Source of the DNA: Saprospiraceae bacterium
Lineage (GTDB): Bacteria > Bacteroidota > Bacteroidia > Chitinophagales > Saprospiraceae
NCBI GenBank assembly: GCA_022841345.1
Contig: JALHRR010000050.1
Span: 1 to 36,551, forward strand
Direction: 5' to 3'
DNA: 36,551 bases
Shown: positions 27,066 to 34,805 of the stretch, one piece after another
Position numbering within the stretch: the stretch's first letter is position 1
How the letters are laid out: each line of letters opens with the position of its first letter
Made by a program: the position numbers and the translations under genes
The notes under the pieces: generated by a model
Databases searched by the model: none
Told to the model about the DNA's origin: nothing
The model's input: only the letters and a program-made list of their open reading frames with translations

Positions 27066-27180
27066 GAGTGGGTGTGTGGGTGTGGGTGTGAGTGTGGGAG
27101 GACACGTGTTAGCGCACGTGCAAAGTGATGAAGAAAGTGGGGGTGTGGGTGTGTGAGTACACGTGTTGGCGCACGTGGAA
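27066..27180. repeat. GT-rich repeat with paired CACGTG sites, two copies
   Basis: A run of GTGTGGG-like units leads into CACGTG-TTAGCG-CACGTG (27103-27120). After 22 bases a second GT-rich run leads into CACGTG-TTGGCG-CACGTG (27160-27177). The 20 bases at 27081-27100 recur exactly inverted at 27963-27982, on the other side of the next gene. Confidence 0.65.
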
Positions 27181-27211
27181 AGTTAAAATTATAAATTAAA
27201 ACGTTTTACTA

Positions 27212-27613
27212 GTGTTTGATTTTGAAAAATTAGAAGTATATCAGAAGATCAGGCAAATAAATAAAGATTTATTGCCGTGGATTTTCAAGATCAAATCAGA
27301 GAATAAAGATTTAGCTGAGCAATTACAGCGGGCGACATTAAGCATTGCATTCAATCTGGCAGAGGGGACTGGAAGGCATTCAAATCCCGACAAGAAAAGA
27401 TTTTACGTCATGTCCCGTAGTTCTTTGTTTGAGTGTGTAGCCATTCTACATGTGATGCTGGACAATCAGATCATTGCTCCGGAAATATTTAAGGTTGTAT
27501 ATGATCAATACGAGCAAATTTCGAAGATGATGCTGGGAATGATCAGGAATGTGCCTGATGATGACCGTTTAGCAGCATTTAAAGAACCGGATAGTCCGAA
27601 ATACGGGGTATAA
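27212..27613 (+). CDS. Four-helix-bundle protein (23S rRNA intervening-sequence/S23-like family)
   Basis: This 133-residue protein starts at GTG 27212. The family signature is clear: FEKLEVYQKIRQIN at the start, LAEQLQRATLSIAFNLAEGTGR near the middle (in pieces), then FYVMSRSSLFECVAILHVM. Members form pentameric helical bundles and were first found in inserts within 23S rRNA genes. They also occur in diversity-generating retroelements as accessory proteins, though no reverse transcriptase lies here. It stands alone between two tRNA genes and inside GT-rich inverted repeats, so an insertion is plausible. Function is unknown. Confidence 0.85.
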   Translation: MFDFEKLEVYQKIRQINKDLLPWIFKIKSENKDLAEQLQRATLSIAFNLAEGTGRHSNPDKKRFYVMSRSSLFECVAILHVMLDNQIIAPEIFKVVYDQYEQISKMMLGMIRNVPDDDRLAAFKEPDSPKYGV

Positions 27614-28001
27614 TTAAGAAGTCCCCGCAACGCTGGGCGTTTCCATTTGACATGAAATAAAACTGCGGGGCCTTATGATTTCAGGTTTCAGATTTCAGTA
27701 GTTTCAGATTTGAAACAGCCATAAGTCGTCGAGCTTTTGTAAATAATTATGCAAAATGCTTAAATTTCGCTTGTATATAAGGACTTGAAAATCAGCGTTC
27801 TGCAGAAGTGTTATTTTGAAGATTTTAGGTTTGAAACAGCCATTAAAAAGTAGATTTGTTTTCATCTTAAAATATTATAAAATAGAAGGTTTCAGTGTGG
27901 ATTTTATTATTTGTTTTCATTGAAATCAGGAAGAACCACACCCAAACCCAAACTCTCACCCTCTCCCACACTCACACCCACACTCACACCCACACCCGAT
28001 C
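27614..28001. other. Intergenic stretch with inverted GT-rich arm
   Basis: CCCCGCA (27623) and TGCGGGG (27664-27670) form a stem with a long 34-base loop and no T-run. TTTCAG-type short repeats and two GTTTGAAACAGCC-like stretches lie at 27680-27845. The right arm of the GT-rich inverted repeat (27963-27997, CTCCCACACTCACACCCACA and more) abuts tRNA-Pro. Confidence 0.5.
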
Positions 28002-28075
28002 CGGGATGTAGCGCAGCCTGGTAGCGTACCAGCATGGGGTGCTGGTGGTCGCTGGTTCGAATCCAGTCATCCCGA
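28002..28075 (+). tRNA. tRNA-Pro (GGG)
   Basis: The acceptor CGGGATG pairs with CATCCCG. The anticodon stem CCAGC/GCTGG has loop ATGGGGT, giving anticodon GGG. The T arm is GCTGG-TTCGAAT-CCAGT and the discriminator is A. CCA is not encoded. An integrase gene starts 265 bases downstream on the same strand, making the tRNA 3' end the likely attachment site of the mobile element. Confidence 0.9.
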
Positions 28076-28098
28076 CAAATGCCATTTTAAACCATTTC

Positions 28099-28132
28099 AA
28101 AACGCTGTAAATCAATTGATTTACAGCGTTTT
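28099..28132. terminator. Perfect 34-bp palindrome after tRNA-Pro
   Basis: AAAACGCTGTAAATCAA (28099-28115) is followed directly by its exact reverse complement (28116-28132), with A/T at both ends. This can terminate tRNA transcription in either direction. It could also be a recombinase-related site near the element end. Confidence 0.65.
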
Positions 28133-28177
28133 ATGTTTTTGGGCATTTCAATTTATACCAATGTAATTCAATTGTTG

Positions 28178-28318
28178 GGTGAGCTATAGGGTGAGTAAAT
28201 TTTTGTCCTATATTTGTACCGGTTGCACTCTAATTGTTTGATATACAATTATATGTGCCAATTTGATTTAGTTTCATTTGATACCATTTGATGAATTCCC
28301 GGTGAGCTATATGGTGAG
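28178..28318 (+). repeat. 18-bp direct repeats upstream of the integrase gene
   Basis: GGTGAGCTATAGGGTGAG (28178-28195) and GGTGAGCTATATGGTGAG (28301-28318) differ at one base and lie 123 bases apart, flanking the probable integrase promoter. Each holds GGTGAG twice. They are candidates for integrase arm-type or excision-factor binding sites. A weak TATATTTG promoter box lies at 28209-28216 between them. Confidence 0.6.
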
Positions 28319-28340
28319 CTTTCGGGCTTTTTTCATCAAA

Positions 28341-29624
28341 ATGAACCAAAATCGAACCAAAATGAGTACATCAGGGGCCTTTTGCGTACACTTCGTCCTC
28401 CGCGAAAAAATCAATCAACCCGGCTACGGCTCAGTGTTTATGCGGATTGTACACCAAATGAAGCGTGTAGAAATTTCAATGAAGGTTGTCGTCCAGTCAA
28501 ATGAGTGGGATAGCAGCAAAGGAAGACTGCTGGAAAAGCTCCCTGAATCCAAGGCTATTAACATGTTTCTGGATCAGTCCAAAGCCAAAATGTGGGCACA
28601 TTATAAGGATGCCAGGATTTATGCTGACAGGATAGATTTATATACCCTCAAAGACTGTTTCCTGGGAATTGAGGTAAAAGAAAAAACGATCATTGAAGCT
28701 TTTGTGTACCATTATAAAATGCAATCCGCAGTACTCAAACCCGGGACAATGAAGAATTATCGAACTACTGAAAAGTATATAAGAGAGTTCGTGACCAGGG
28801 AAAAGAGAAAAACAGATATTCCATTGAGCAAAATCAACTTTCAGTTCATTACAGAATTTGAATACTTTCTCCGAGGATACATTCCAACAACTCATAGAAA
28901 GAGAATGCAAAACAATGGTCTCATGAAGCATATGGAGCGCCTGCAGAAGGTGCTGAACTTCGTTCACAAACTGGATTGGATGTCAGCCCGGCCAATGGAC
29001 AAATTCAGTCTTAAATTTGAGAAAACAGAGCGAGGGTATTTGTCCGATGCGGAATTTGAATTATTAGAAACCATCAAGCTATTTCCTGCCAAACTGGAAA
29101 TGGTCAGAGACCTGTTTGTATTTGCCTGCTATACCGGCTTGTCCTATATCGACTTGAATCAATTGTCTACAGACAATCTGATCAGAGGCATAGATGGTGA
29201 TTTCTGGATCCACACGCAAAGAGAGAAGTCCAGTGAGAAAGTTATTCTTCCACTATTGCCACAAGCACTTGCACTCATTCGCAAGTATCAGAATGATCCC
29301 CGAGTCATCGGAACCGGTAGGGTATTTCCGTCATTTTCCAATCAGAAAATGAATTCATACCTTAAGGAAATAGGGCAAATTTGCAAGATTGAAAAAAACA
29401 TGACTTTTCACCTGGCCAGGCATACATTTGCGACTACTATCACATTGGCCAATGGAGTCCCTATCGAATCAGTCAGCAAAATGCTGGGACATACTAAGAT
29501 TTCCACTACACAGATTTATGCAAAAGTTGTGGAACGTAAGTTGTCAGAGGATATGAGGGCATTGAGGGATAGGCTGGGGAGGCAGGGGATGAATAATATT
29601 ATAAGAACGGGGACAAATCTTTAA
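28341..29624 (+). CDS. Tyrosine recombinase/integrase, CTnDOT-like
   Basis: About 427 residues from ATG 28341; a longer frame starts at a TTG at 28278 and another ATG is at 28362. The N-terminal ~100 residues look like the arm-binding and SAM-like regions. The catalytic domain has HLARHTFATT (His, Arg) and LGHTKISTTQIYAKV with the nucleophile Tyr. The first conserved Arg is absent: the box reads CYTGLSYIDL with Ser where most members have Arg. IntDOT of Bacteroides is known to lack the same Arg. This is the integrase of the element that begins after tRNA-Pro. Confidence 0.93.
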   Translation: MNQNRTKMSTSGAFCVHFVLREKINQPGYGSVFMRIVHQMKRVEISMKVVVQSNEWDSSKGRLLEKLPESKAINMFLDQSKAKMWAHYKDARIYADRIDLYTLKDCFLGIEVKEKTIIEAFVYHYKMQSAVLKPGTMKNYRTTEKYIREFVTREKRKTDIPLSKINFQFITEFEYFLRGYIPTTHRKRMQNNGLMKHMERLQKVLNFVHKLDWMSARPMDKFSLKFEKTERGYLSDAEFELLETIKLFPAKLEMVRDLFVFACYTGLSYIDLNQLSTDNLIRGIDGDFWIHTQREKSSEKVILPLLPQALALIRKYQNDPRVIGTGRVFPSFSNQKMNSYLKEIGQICKIEKNMTFHLARHTFATTITLANGVPIESVSKMLGHTKISTTQIYAKVVERKLSEDMRALRDRLGRQGMNNIIRTGTNL

Positions 29625-29876
29625 CCCCTCTGGCATTTATCGTAATTTATTTAATTGCTGTACTTTTGCATGATATATCATTCGTTAATAGCATAAATTA
29701 TACTTTATGACTGAAGTGAACCGAAGTAAAAGCGAGGCCTCTCGAGCGCATTACTGAGGATTGCTGCCTAAAAAAATATAGTCTCAAAGTTTCGATTTAG
29801 TATGCGTTTCAAGTTTAGATCCATTTGCATTCAAATAAAACTTGTATGGAGGATATTCTTATTCTAAATTGGAAAC

Positions 29877-31433
29877 TTATTCAGTTTTAATCTTCGCCAC
29901 AGGCGTTCCCTTTATTCCTTCTTCAACCAACCAACCTAAAAACTCCGCAAAAGGTTTAATATCTAAATCTACACTAGCAGCTTCTAATGCTTTCATGTAT
30001 CGTTCTCTTTCTTCCACAGGAATTACCGTCCAGGGATATCCACCGGAAGCCAACATGCAATTCATGAGAAACCGTCCAATTCTGCCATTGCCATCCACGT
30101 AGGGGTGAATAAAAACAAAAACAAAATGACCCATAACTGCCCTAACGCCTGCGTGTTCTTCCATTCTCAATAATTCAAATAGAAGGGGCATTACATCACG
30201 CACGCCATCCTTATTGATGGGTGTATGTTTGGATTGACTAATGTAAACCTGATTGTTTCGATACCCCGCTAAATCCGAAGGTTTCAAAAGACCGACGGCA
30301 ACACCTGGAGCGAACAGCTCCCGATACCAATCACCATGCTCGTCATCTACAACAGTTCCTGCATTTTCACCTTTTAAAATTCGTTGGATACTTTCTTTCA
30401 CCGCATTAAATGCTTGCCAATAACCTCTGGCGGCCATAGCATCTTTCTGCTGTTTATCCGTTTCGTTCTCTTTTGCATCCCATGCACCGGTTCTTACTCG
30501 TTCTATCAATTCGGGAGTTACCCTATATTTTTCAATCGATAAAGAATGGTAAGCATCCATTGTATAGATTTCTTCCATTTTGATAATATATGCATCAGTA
30601 TCCGCAGGAAGTCCCGGAGGTGTTGGAAACACTTCAATAATATCTTTTCGCATTTTATGCCACATCAAACGAATTCTATTCACATAAGGAGATCTTTCAC
30701 GAGTATCCAAAACAAGAGGTGTTTTCTCCTCAAAAGGATCTGTTTCCCGTACATCATATCCTGCCGCTTTCATGCTTTTCAACAGTTCGTTTGCAATTTT
30801 ATCCTGCCCCAAATTTCGATAAGCACCCGCTAATCTTCCTGCAATGGTGGAATGACCACCATCCAAAAGAACGGCTAACAATTGGGATGCGTCTTGTATG
30901 AGTAATAAAGCAGTTCTTACATCTGTAGCATTTGTTTGAAACATGGATGCCGGGCAATGAACAATAGCAGAATGTAATTTTACCATACGTACCCCTTCCT
31001 TTACCTCAATTTCTGCCTTATTAGGCAAGGTAGATTTCATGACAAATATGGACGTATTAAACAATAGGTTGGTAGGCATATTATTCCCTTTAGGAGCACG
31101 AATAATTAGTTGATGAGGTACGGAATGATTTCCTGCATGAATCACTAAAGATTGTTCAGCGGATATGCAGTAATCTTCACCGTAACGATCTTCCAAATAG
31201 CGTGAACAGAATCCCCAAAAAGAAGTAAACCATGAAGTACTATCTCCTTGTCGTTCATCATGCGGAGAAGAAATATACCATCCTCTCACAACCTCTCGTA
31301 TAAATCCATGTTCAACTAACCGTTCACGGTGTACACGTGTAAAATCATCTGCTTTAATTCCTACAACGCCACTATCTTGTAAAGCCTTCAATTTCTCTAA
31401 AGATTCTGCTAATTTTTCTCCTGGTGTTGCCAT
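29877..31433 (-). CDS. Fic family protein with AbiEi-like N-terminus
   Basis: This 518-residue protein has residues 1-230 resembling the AbiEi type IV antitoxin: a winged helix (LKALQDSGVVGIKADDF, then GFIREVVRGWYI in parts) and a longer second part. Residues 290-518 hold the Fic fold, with the catalytic motif HPYVDGNGR at 443-451. An inhibitory-helix-like S-L-S-I-E (297-301) precedes it, matching the (S/T)xxxE form. Fic enzymes transfer AMP or other nucleotides to target proteins; the motif is intact, so activity is expected. The gene lies opposite to the integrase inside the mobile element, where defence or toxin cargo is common. Regulatory DNA repeats lie just upstream. Confidence 0.85.
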   Translation of the reverse strand: MATPGEKLAESLEKLKALQDSGVVGIKADDFTRVHRERLVEHGFIREVVRGWYISSPHDERQGDSTSWFTSFWGFCSRYLEDRYGEDYCISAEQSLVIHAGNHSVPHQLIIRAPKGNNMPTNLLFNTSIFVMKSTLPNKAEIEVKEGVRMVKLHSAIVHCPASMFQTNATDVRTALLLIQDASQLLAVLLDGGHSTIAGRLAGAYRNLGQDKIANELLKSMKAAGYDVRETDPFEEKTPLVLDTRERSPYVNRIRLMWHKMRKDIIEVFPTPPGLPADTDAYIIKMEEIYTMDAYHSLSIEKYRVTPELIERVRTGAWDAKENETDKQQKDAMAARGYWQAFNAVKESIQRILKGENAGTVVDDEHGDWYRELFAPGVAVGLLKPSDLAGYRNNQVYISQSKHTPINKDGVRDVMPLLFELLRMEEHAGVRAVMGHFVFVFIHPYVDGNGRIGRFLMNCMLASGGYPWTVIPVEERERYMKALEAASVDLDIKPFAEFLGWLVEEGIKGTPVAKIKTE

Positions 31434-31451
31434 GTTATTGTGTTATCCCTA

Positions 31452-31547
31452 TTGTTTAATGCTGTACAAATATTATTGTTTACCGTTGTATGAATATTAT
31501 TATTTAAAGCTGTGCTATTGTTATTGATTAATGCAAATAAAATAACT
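31452..31547 (+). repeat. 24-bp direct repeats upstream of the fic gene
   Basis: Four units begin at 31452, 31476, 31500 and 31524. The pattern is TTGTTTAATGCTGTACAAATATTA with changes; the fourth is partial. They lie 19-114 bases before the fic ATG and are candidate binding sites for its AbiEi-like winged helix. An overlapping 61-codon minus frame reads through them but is probably incidental. Confidence 0.6.
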
Positions 31548-32325
31548 ATCAGGGATATAAACAACGAATTAACGTAAGAATTGCAATCCAACACACGAAC
31601 AGGAAATATGGTATTCGGTTGTTTTTGTTCAGTGGTTCAGTCTGCACCTCATTCGCAACTACTCTGCCACCCCAACCCCCTTTTAAGGTATAAATGATTT
31701 TGGCTATGTTCTAAAATAAATATTGATTAAACATCTATAAAGCTATTTTGAAGTTGCCACAGTCCCGCCTTAGAGATGAACGACTAATGAATGCACTCGC
31801 AAAGAAAAGTAAAAGCATATTGAGCCAGTCTACAAGGCAACACTAAAGAACCCTTTAGCTTACTTTTTTTGATCTTTCTATTTGTTTTTCAATATTCTGC
31901 ACTACTATCTTTTAAAAATTTTGTCGCAAATATGGTAAAGATTTGCGACAACAATCTGTCACAAATCTTGTCGAAATTTGTGACAACTTTGGAACCGGAT
32001 ATTCCGGTCTATATTGACCCCCCTTGCCAGAATCTAAACTTGCAAATTCAGCAACGATTTGTATTAAAATAGGAGTAAGCTGCCAGCGCAATTAGTATAT
32101 TCCCATTTTATTAATAATCCACCAGTATAATTTAAAACATTTCTCTTCCGTAATGATGTAATTTGCTATTCTTTATTATCTTTCGGTTGATTATTTTACC
32201 TTTTGTATTGTATGATTCTCATTTGCTTGTTTTTTGCACCTAAAGCAAGAATGATACTACAGTGTAGTAAGAGTCTTCTGGATTAATTCCATTTGCTCAC
32301 ATTATTTACTTTTAGGACGGAGAAA
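31548..32325. promoter_or_regulatory. Non-coding region with two matched operator-like dyads
   Basis: Two dyads of identical geometry occur: GTCGCAAAT-N9-ATTTGCGAC (31923-31949) and GTCACAAAT-N9-ATTTGTGAC (31958-31984), centres 35 bp apart. The one base that differs does so in both arms. They could bind a dimeric regulator or form RNA hairpins. The rest of the region is AT-rich, with no gene I can support; a 67-codon frame across the dyads looks like chance. Confidence 0.65.
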
Positions 32326-33861
32326 ATGCGCGCAAATTATTATCTACAATTCTTTGATGACATCATCAAAGGTGAATTCAAGCCTGAGAAGCTTTTGCGG
32401 CTTCCAAAGGATCAACTCTTATCCCGGTTATTAGCCCATCAGACAGAGTCAGGAATATATATCAGAAATGTGACTCAAGTGTTGATTCCAAAATCTCCGG
32501 ATTGTCAGCTGAGTGTTTTGAGACGGTCGACTAATATCTTTCCCTGCCCTGTCAAAATTTCTTTGTCTTCCGTTTCCACTTTGTCCCACAATGAGTTAAC
32601 TGAAAGTATTGAAATTGAAGCAATTGCTGAGATATTGAATGTTCGAACTTCCAACCTAAATATCGAAGAAATTAAAAATTTCCAGGATCAATTCCTCGTT
32701 ACATTTTCATATAAACCGAATCTATTGTCGCTTGATGTAGGACCTTTGGCATATTTATATCTAAATCTTTCCCTGAAAACACAAGTTGATGAGATCAAAG
32801 AAAATCTGCGTCTTTGTATTTTTGAAGAGCGTGAAGGAATCAGTTCATTAAAAAATTTTATTGTTTCACATCAGGAATTGATTACACACCACATCGCGCT
32901 TTTTTACCGATATATGGATACTCGTACATATTATTCTCGTTCTTCCATGCCGGACAATCCTACTTATCAAGACTTTTACGCCCTGGCAGGAATGTATTGC
33001 GAAAAGGTTCAGCGCTTCCTTGAGCACCATTTCAATGAATATTTGGACAAAAATAAGTCTACCAATCCTCGTCAAATTGATAGGAATTTGGAGCAGAACA
33101 AGGATCTGATTACAATCATCCTGGAATCTTTGAAATCCGGGAATGATCCATTGAAGGTTTTAAATCAGTTGGAAAAGCATTTCGACGAATTAAAATACAC
33201 CCCGGGTAAGCCATTTATTTCATATAATAGATTAGAGTTTCTGTTAAACTTGATTAACCATCTTTATGAATTATTTCAAGCCACAAGCAAATCAACTAAC
33301 CTTGATATTACTTTCATTGAATGCTTGATCGAATGTAATCTGAATACCACCAAAATATTGCATTCAATTACAGATTATCTCGAAAGTGAGTTGGATCTGA
33401 TGAATTCCGTTGAATACAAAATTGATTACCTCCGGAATTTTATAAAAATCTGTAATCAAAAAAGCATATTACAATTTGCGCGCTACAACTTACAGTTTCA
33501 GGACCTTTCTGCCTTGCTAATCAATTGGAGTACTTCCACACTGGATTATGTGACTGAGTCTCATTCGCTCTTTTCTAAAAGTATTAATACAGAGACTGTG
33601 CCATTACAAAAGATAAAATTGAAGGCTAATGTTACCGCATTAGGTGCTTGGTTTAAAATATTAGCGCATCATGAAATCATCAGGCATAAGGATATTCCCA
33701 TTGTATTTCAGTATTTGTGTAAAGTGATCATTCCGGAAGAACTGGATGAGCTAAAAATGAGTACCCTGACTACTCGTTACAAAGAACCTATTCGAACTAA
33801 AACAAAAATGGACATTATTGATCTATTAGCTCGATTCCGAGACTATCTGAAATTGCACTAA
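32326..33861 (+). CDS. Unknown 511-residue protein of the mobile element
   Basis: The start is ATG 32326, with GGACGGAG 3 bases before it; a longer frame from a TTG at 32293 is less likely. No signal peptide or membrane segment is present. The protein is mainly helical. The middle has HHIALFYRYMDTRTYYSR and the C-terminal 70 residues look like a small winged-helix unit (KANVTALGAWFKILAHHEII, then LTTRYKEP). The position and outline recall RteC-type regulators of Bacteroides conjugative transposons, but similarity is weak to the eye, so I make no firm call. It overlaps a small convergent gene by 47 bases. Confidence 0.65.
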   Translation: MRANYYLQFFDDIIKGEFKPEKLLRLPKDQLLSRLLAHQTESGIYIRNVTQVLIPKSPDCQLSVLRRSTNIFPCPVKISLSSVSTLSHNELTESIEIEAIAEILNVRTSNLNIEEIKNFQDQFLVTFSYKPNLLSLDVGPLAYLYLNLSLKTQVDEIKENLRLCIFEEREGISSLKNFIVSHQELITHHIALFYRYMDTRTYYSRSSMPDNPTYQDFYALAGMYCEKVQRFLEHHFNEYLDKNKSTNPRQIDRNLEQNKDLITIILESLKSGNDPLKVLNQLEKHFDELKYTPGKPFISYNRLEFLLNLINHLYELFQATSKSTNLDITFIECLIECNLNTTKILHSITDYLESELDLMNSVEYKIDYLRNFIKICNQKSILQFARYNLQFQDLSALLINWSTSTLDYVTESHSLFSKSINTETVPLQKIKLKANVTALGAWFKILAHHEIIRHKDIPIVFQYLCKVIIPEELDELKMSTLTTRYKEPIRTKTKMDIIDLLARFRDYLKLH

Positions 33862-34015
33862 TCTCTCTTAGGAGTCTTATCTTAAACCCCTCCAGTCTCA
33901 TAATCTTTGCCACAGTCAATTCCAGCAATTGTTTTACATCTGTAAAACCGTTAAGCTCCAGGAGTGTGTTGAGATCTTCGCTGATGGGGTGATGCCCCTT
34001 GGGTGCTTGTTCCAT
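33815..34015 (-). CDS. Small helical protein of unknown function
   Basis: This 66-residue frame starts at ATG 34015. The sequence LNTLLELNGFTDVKQLLELT, then AKIMRLEGFKIRLLREI resembles a helix-hairpin-helix pair similar in layout to the end of RNA polymerase alpha CTD-like and related short proteins on Bacteroidota mobile elements. It overlaps the 3' end of the 511-residue gene on the other strand. It may be a chance frame. Confidence 0.45.
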   Translation of the reverse strand: MEQAPKGHHPISEDLNTLLELNGFTDVKQLLELTVAKIMRLEGFKIRLLREISAISDSLGIELIDQ

Positions 34016-34089
34016 GTTTTAGATATTTAAGAATGCACACCCCTTCTACTGCAATTAGGTATAAAAAGGGCGTGGAACACCAACTAACC

Positions 34090-34194
34090 TGACAAGAGGG
34101 AACCCACTCCCTACACACAAGCTGCTGATGCCCACGCTTAGCGTAGGCGACCAGCAAGCAACTGTGTGTGTTTAGAATGTGGGTTTTCTTGTCA
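34090..34194. other. Large nested palindrome (105 bases)
   Basis: Paired arms are, from outside in: TGACAAGA (34090-34097) with TCTTGTCA (34187-34194); AACCCAC (34101-34107) with GTGGGTT (34179-34185); ACACACA (34113-34119) with TGTGTGT (34163-34169). The inside holds GCC-ACGC...GCGT-GGC around 34129-34147. The pairs are separated by small unpaired stretches, as in a structured RNA or a cruciform origin or transfer site. No gene covers it. The flanking 34195-34433 shows nothing. Confidence 0.65.
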
Positions 34195-34433
34195 CAGTAG
34201 TTTGCTATTCACTACAATTTTTCTTTCAAACCGGATTTCTCCCCGATTTGCACTCCAAAGATACAATTTATGCCATTTTGATTTCAATTTAAATGGCATG
34301 TTAATAACTCATTTGTCAAATGGACGATCATCTGCCATTTATTCGACCCAAGTGTGTTCATATTAGTTTTAAACAATATACGAAACCCTTATTTTGAACT
34401 TTTTTCAATTTTTATTTCATTGATTATCAGTAG

Positions 34434-34464
34434 TGTACCAGGGTGTACTGGTACACATGGTACA
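34434..34464. promoter_or_regulatory. Operator-like TGTACCA/TGGTACA cluster
   Basis: TGTACCA (34434-34440) and TGGTACA (34458-34464) enclose the palindrome TGTAC-TG-GTACA (34444-34455). The cluster lies 57 bases before the HTH gene and probably controls it. Confidence 0.55.
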
Positions 34465-34520
34465 ACATGCGTGTTGATATTTTGCAGTAATTTGTGGTAA
34501 ACCTTAAAACCATATTTATT

Positions 34521-34805
34521 ATGCCAACACAAGTTATTACCACCGACGATTTACGTGAATTTAAAATGGAGTTGCTTTCTGACATTCAGAAATTGTTTTC
34601 AAAGATTCCGGCCCTTGCAGCTCCTAAAAGATTTCTCAAAACCCATGAAGTAATGTCCCTTCTCAAAATGTCTGCCGGCACACTGCAGACTCACCGGAAT
34701 AATGGTACCATTCCATTTATCCGGGTAGGAGGTGGTTTGCTGTATGATTATGATGAAATCATGGACTTTTTAAATTCCGGCAAAAATCAACTCGAACGTG
34801 CCTGA
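34521..34805 (+). CDS. Excisionase-like helix-turn-helix protein
   Basis: 94 residues from ATG 34521; a GTG at 34494 would add 9 residues. The C-terminal ~50 residues form a MerR/excisionase-type winged HTH: FLKTHEVMSLLKMSAGTLQT, HRNNGTIPFIRVGGGLLYDY, then DEIMDFL. The N-terminal 40 residues are a probable coiled helix. Such proteins on Bacteroidota elements act as excision or replication regulators. Its end overlaps the next gene by 8 bases, so the two are translated together. Confidence 0.85.
   Translation: MPTQVITTDDLREFKMELLSDIQKLFSKIPALAAPKRFLKTHEVMSLLKMSAGTLQTHRNNGTIPFIRVGGGLLYDYDEIMDFLNSGKNQLERA

Noticed and set aside
27623-27670. Terminator after the four-helix-bundle gene
   Set aside because: The CCCCGCA/TGCGGGG stem has a 34-base loop and no T-run.
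26986-28075. tRNA-Val and tRNA-Pro 3' ends as attL/attR of one unit
   Set aside because: The shared CTGGTTCGAATCCAGT is ordinary T-arm sequence; the acceptor parts differ.
31409-31594. A 61-codon minus frame with a hydrophobic start and NNN-type repeats
   Set aside because: It reads through the 24-bp DNA repeats and overlaps the fic start; no ribosome binding site is clear.
31869-32072. A 67-codon plus frame
   Set aside because: It crosses the operator-like dyads and has no homologous look or ribosome binding site.
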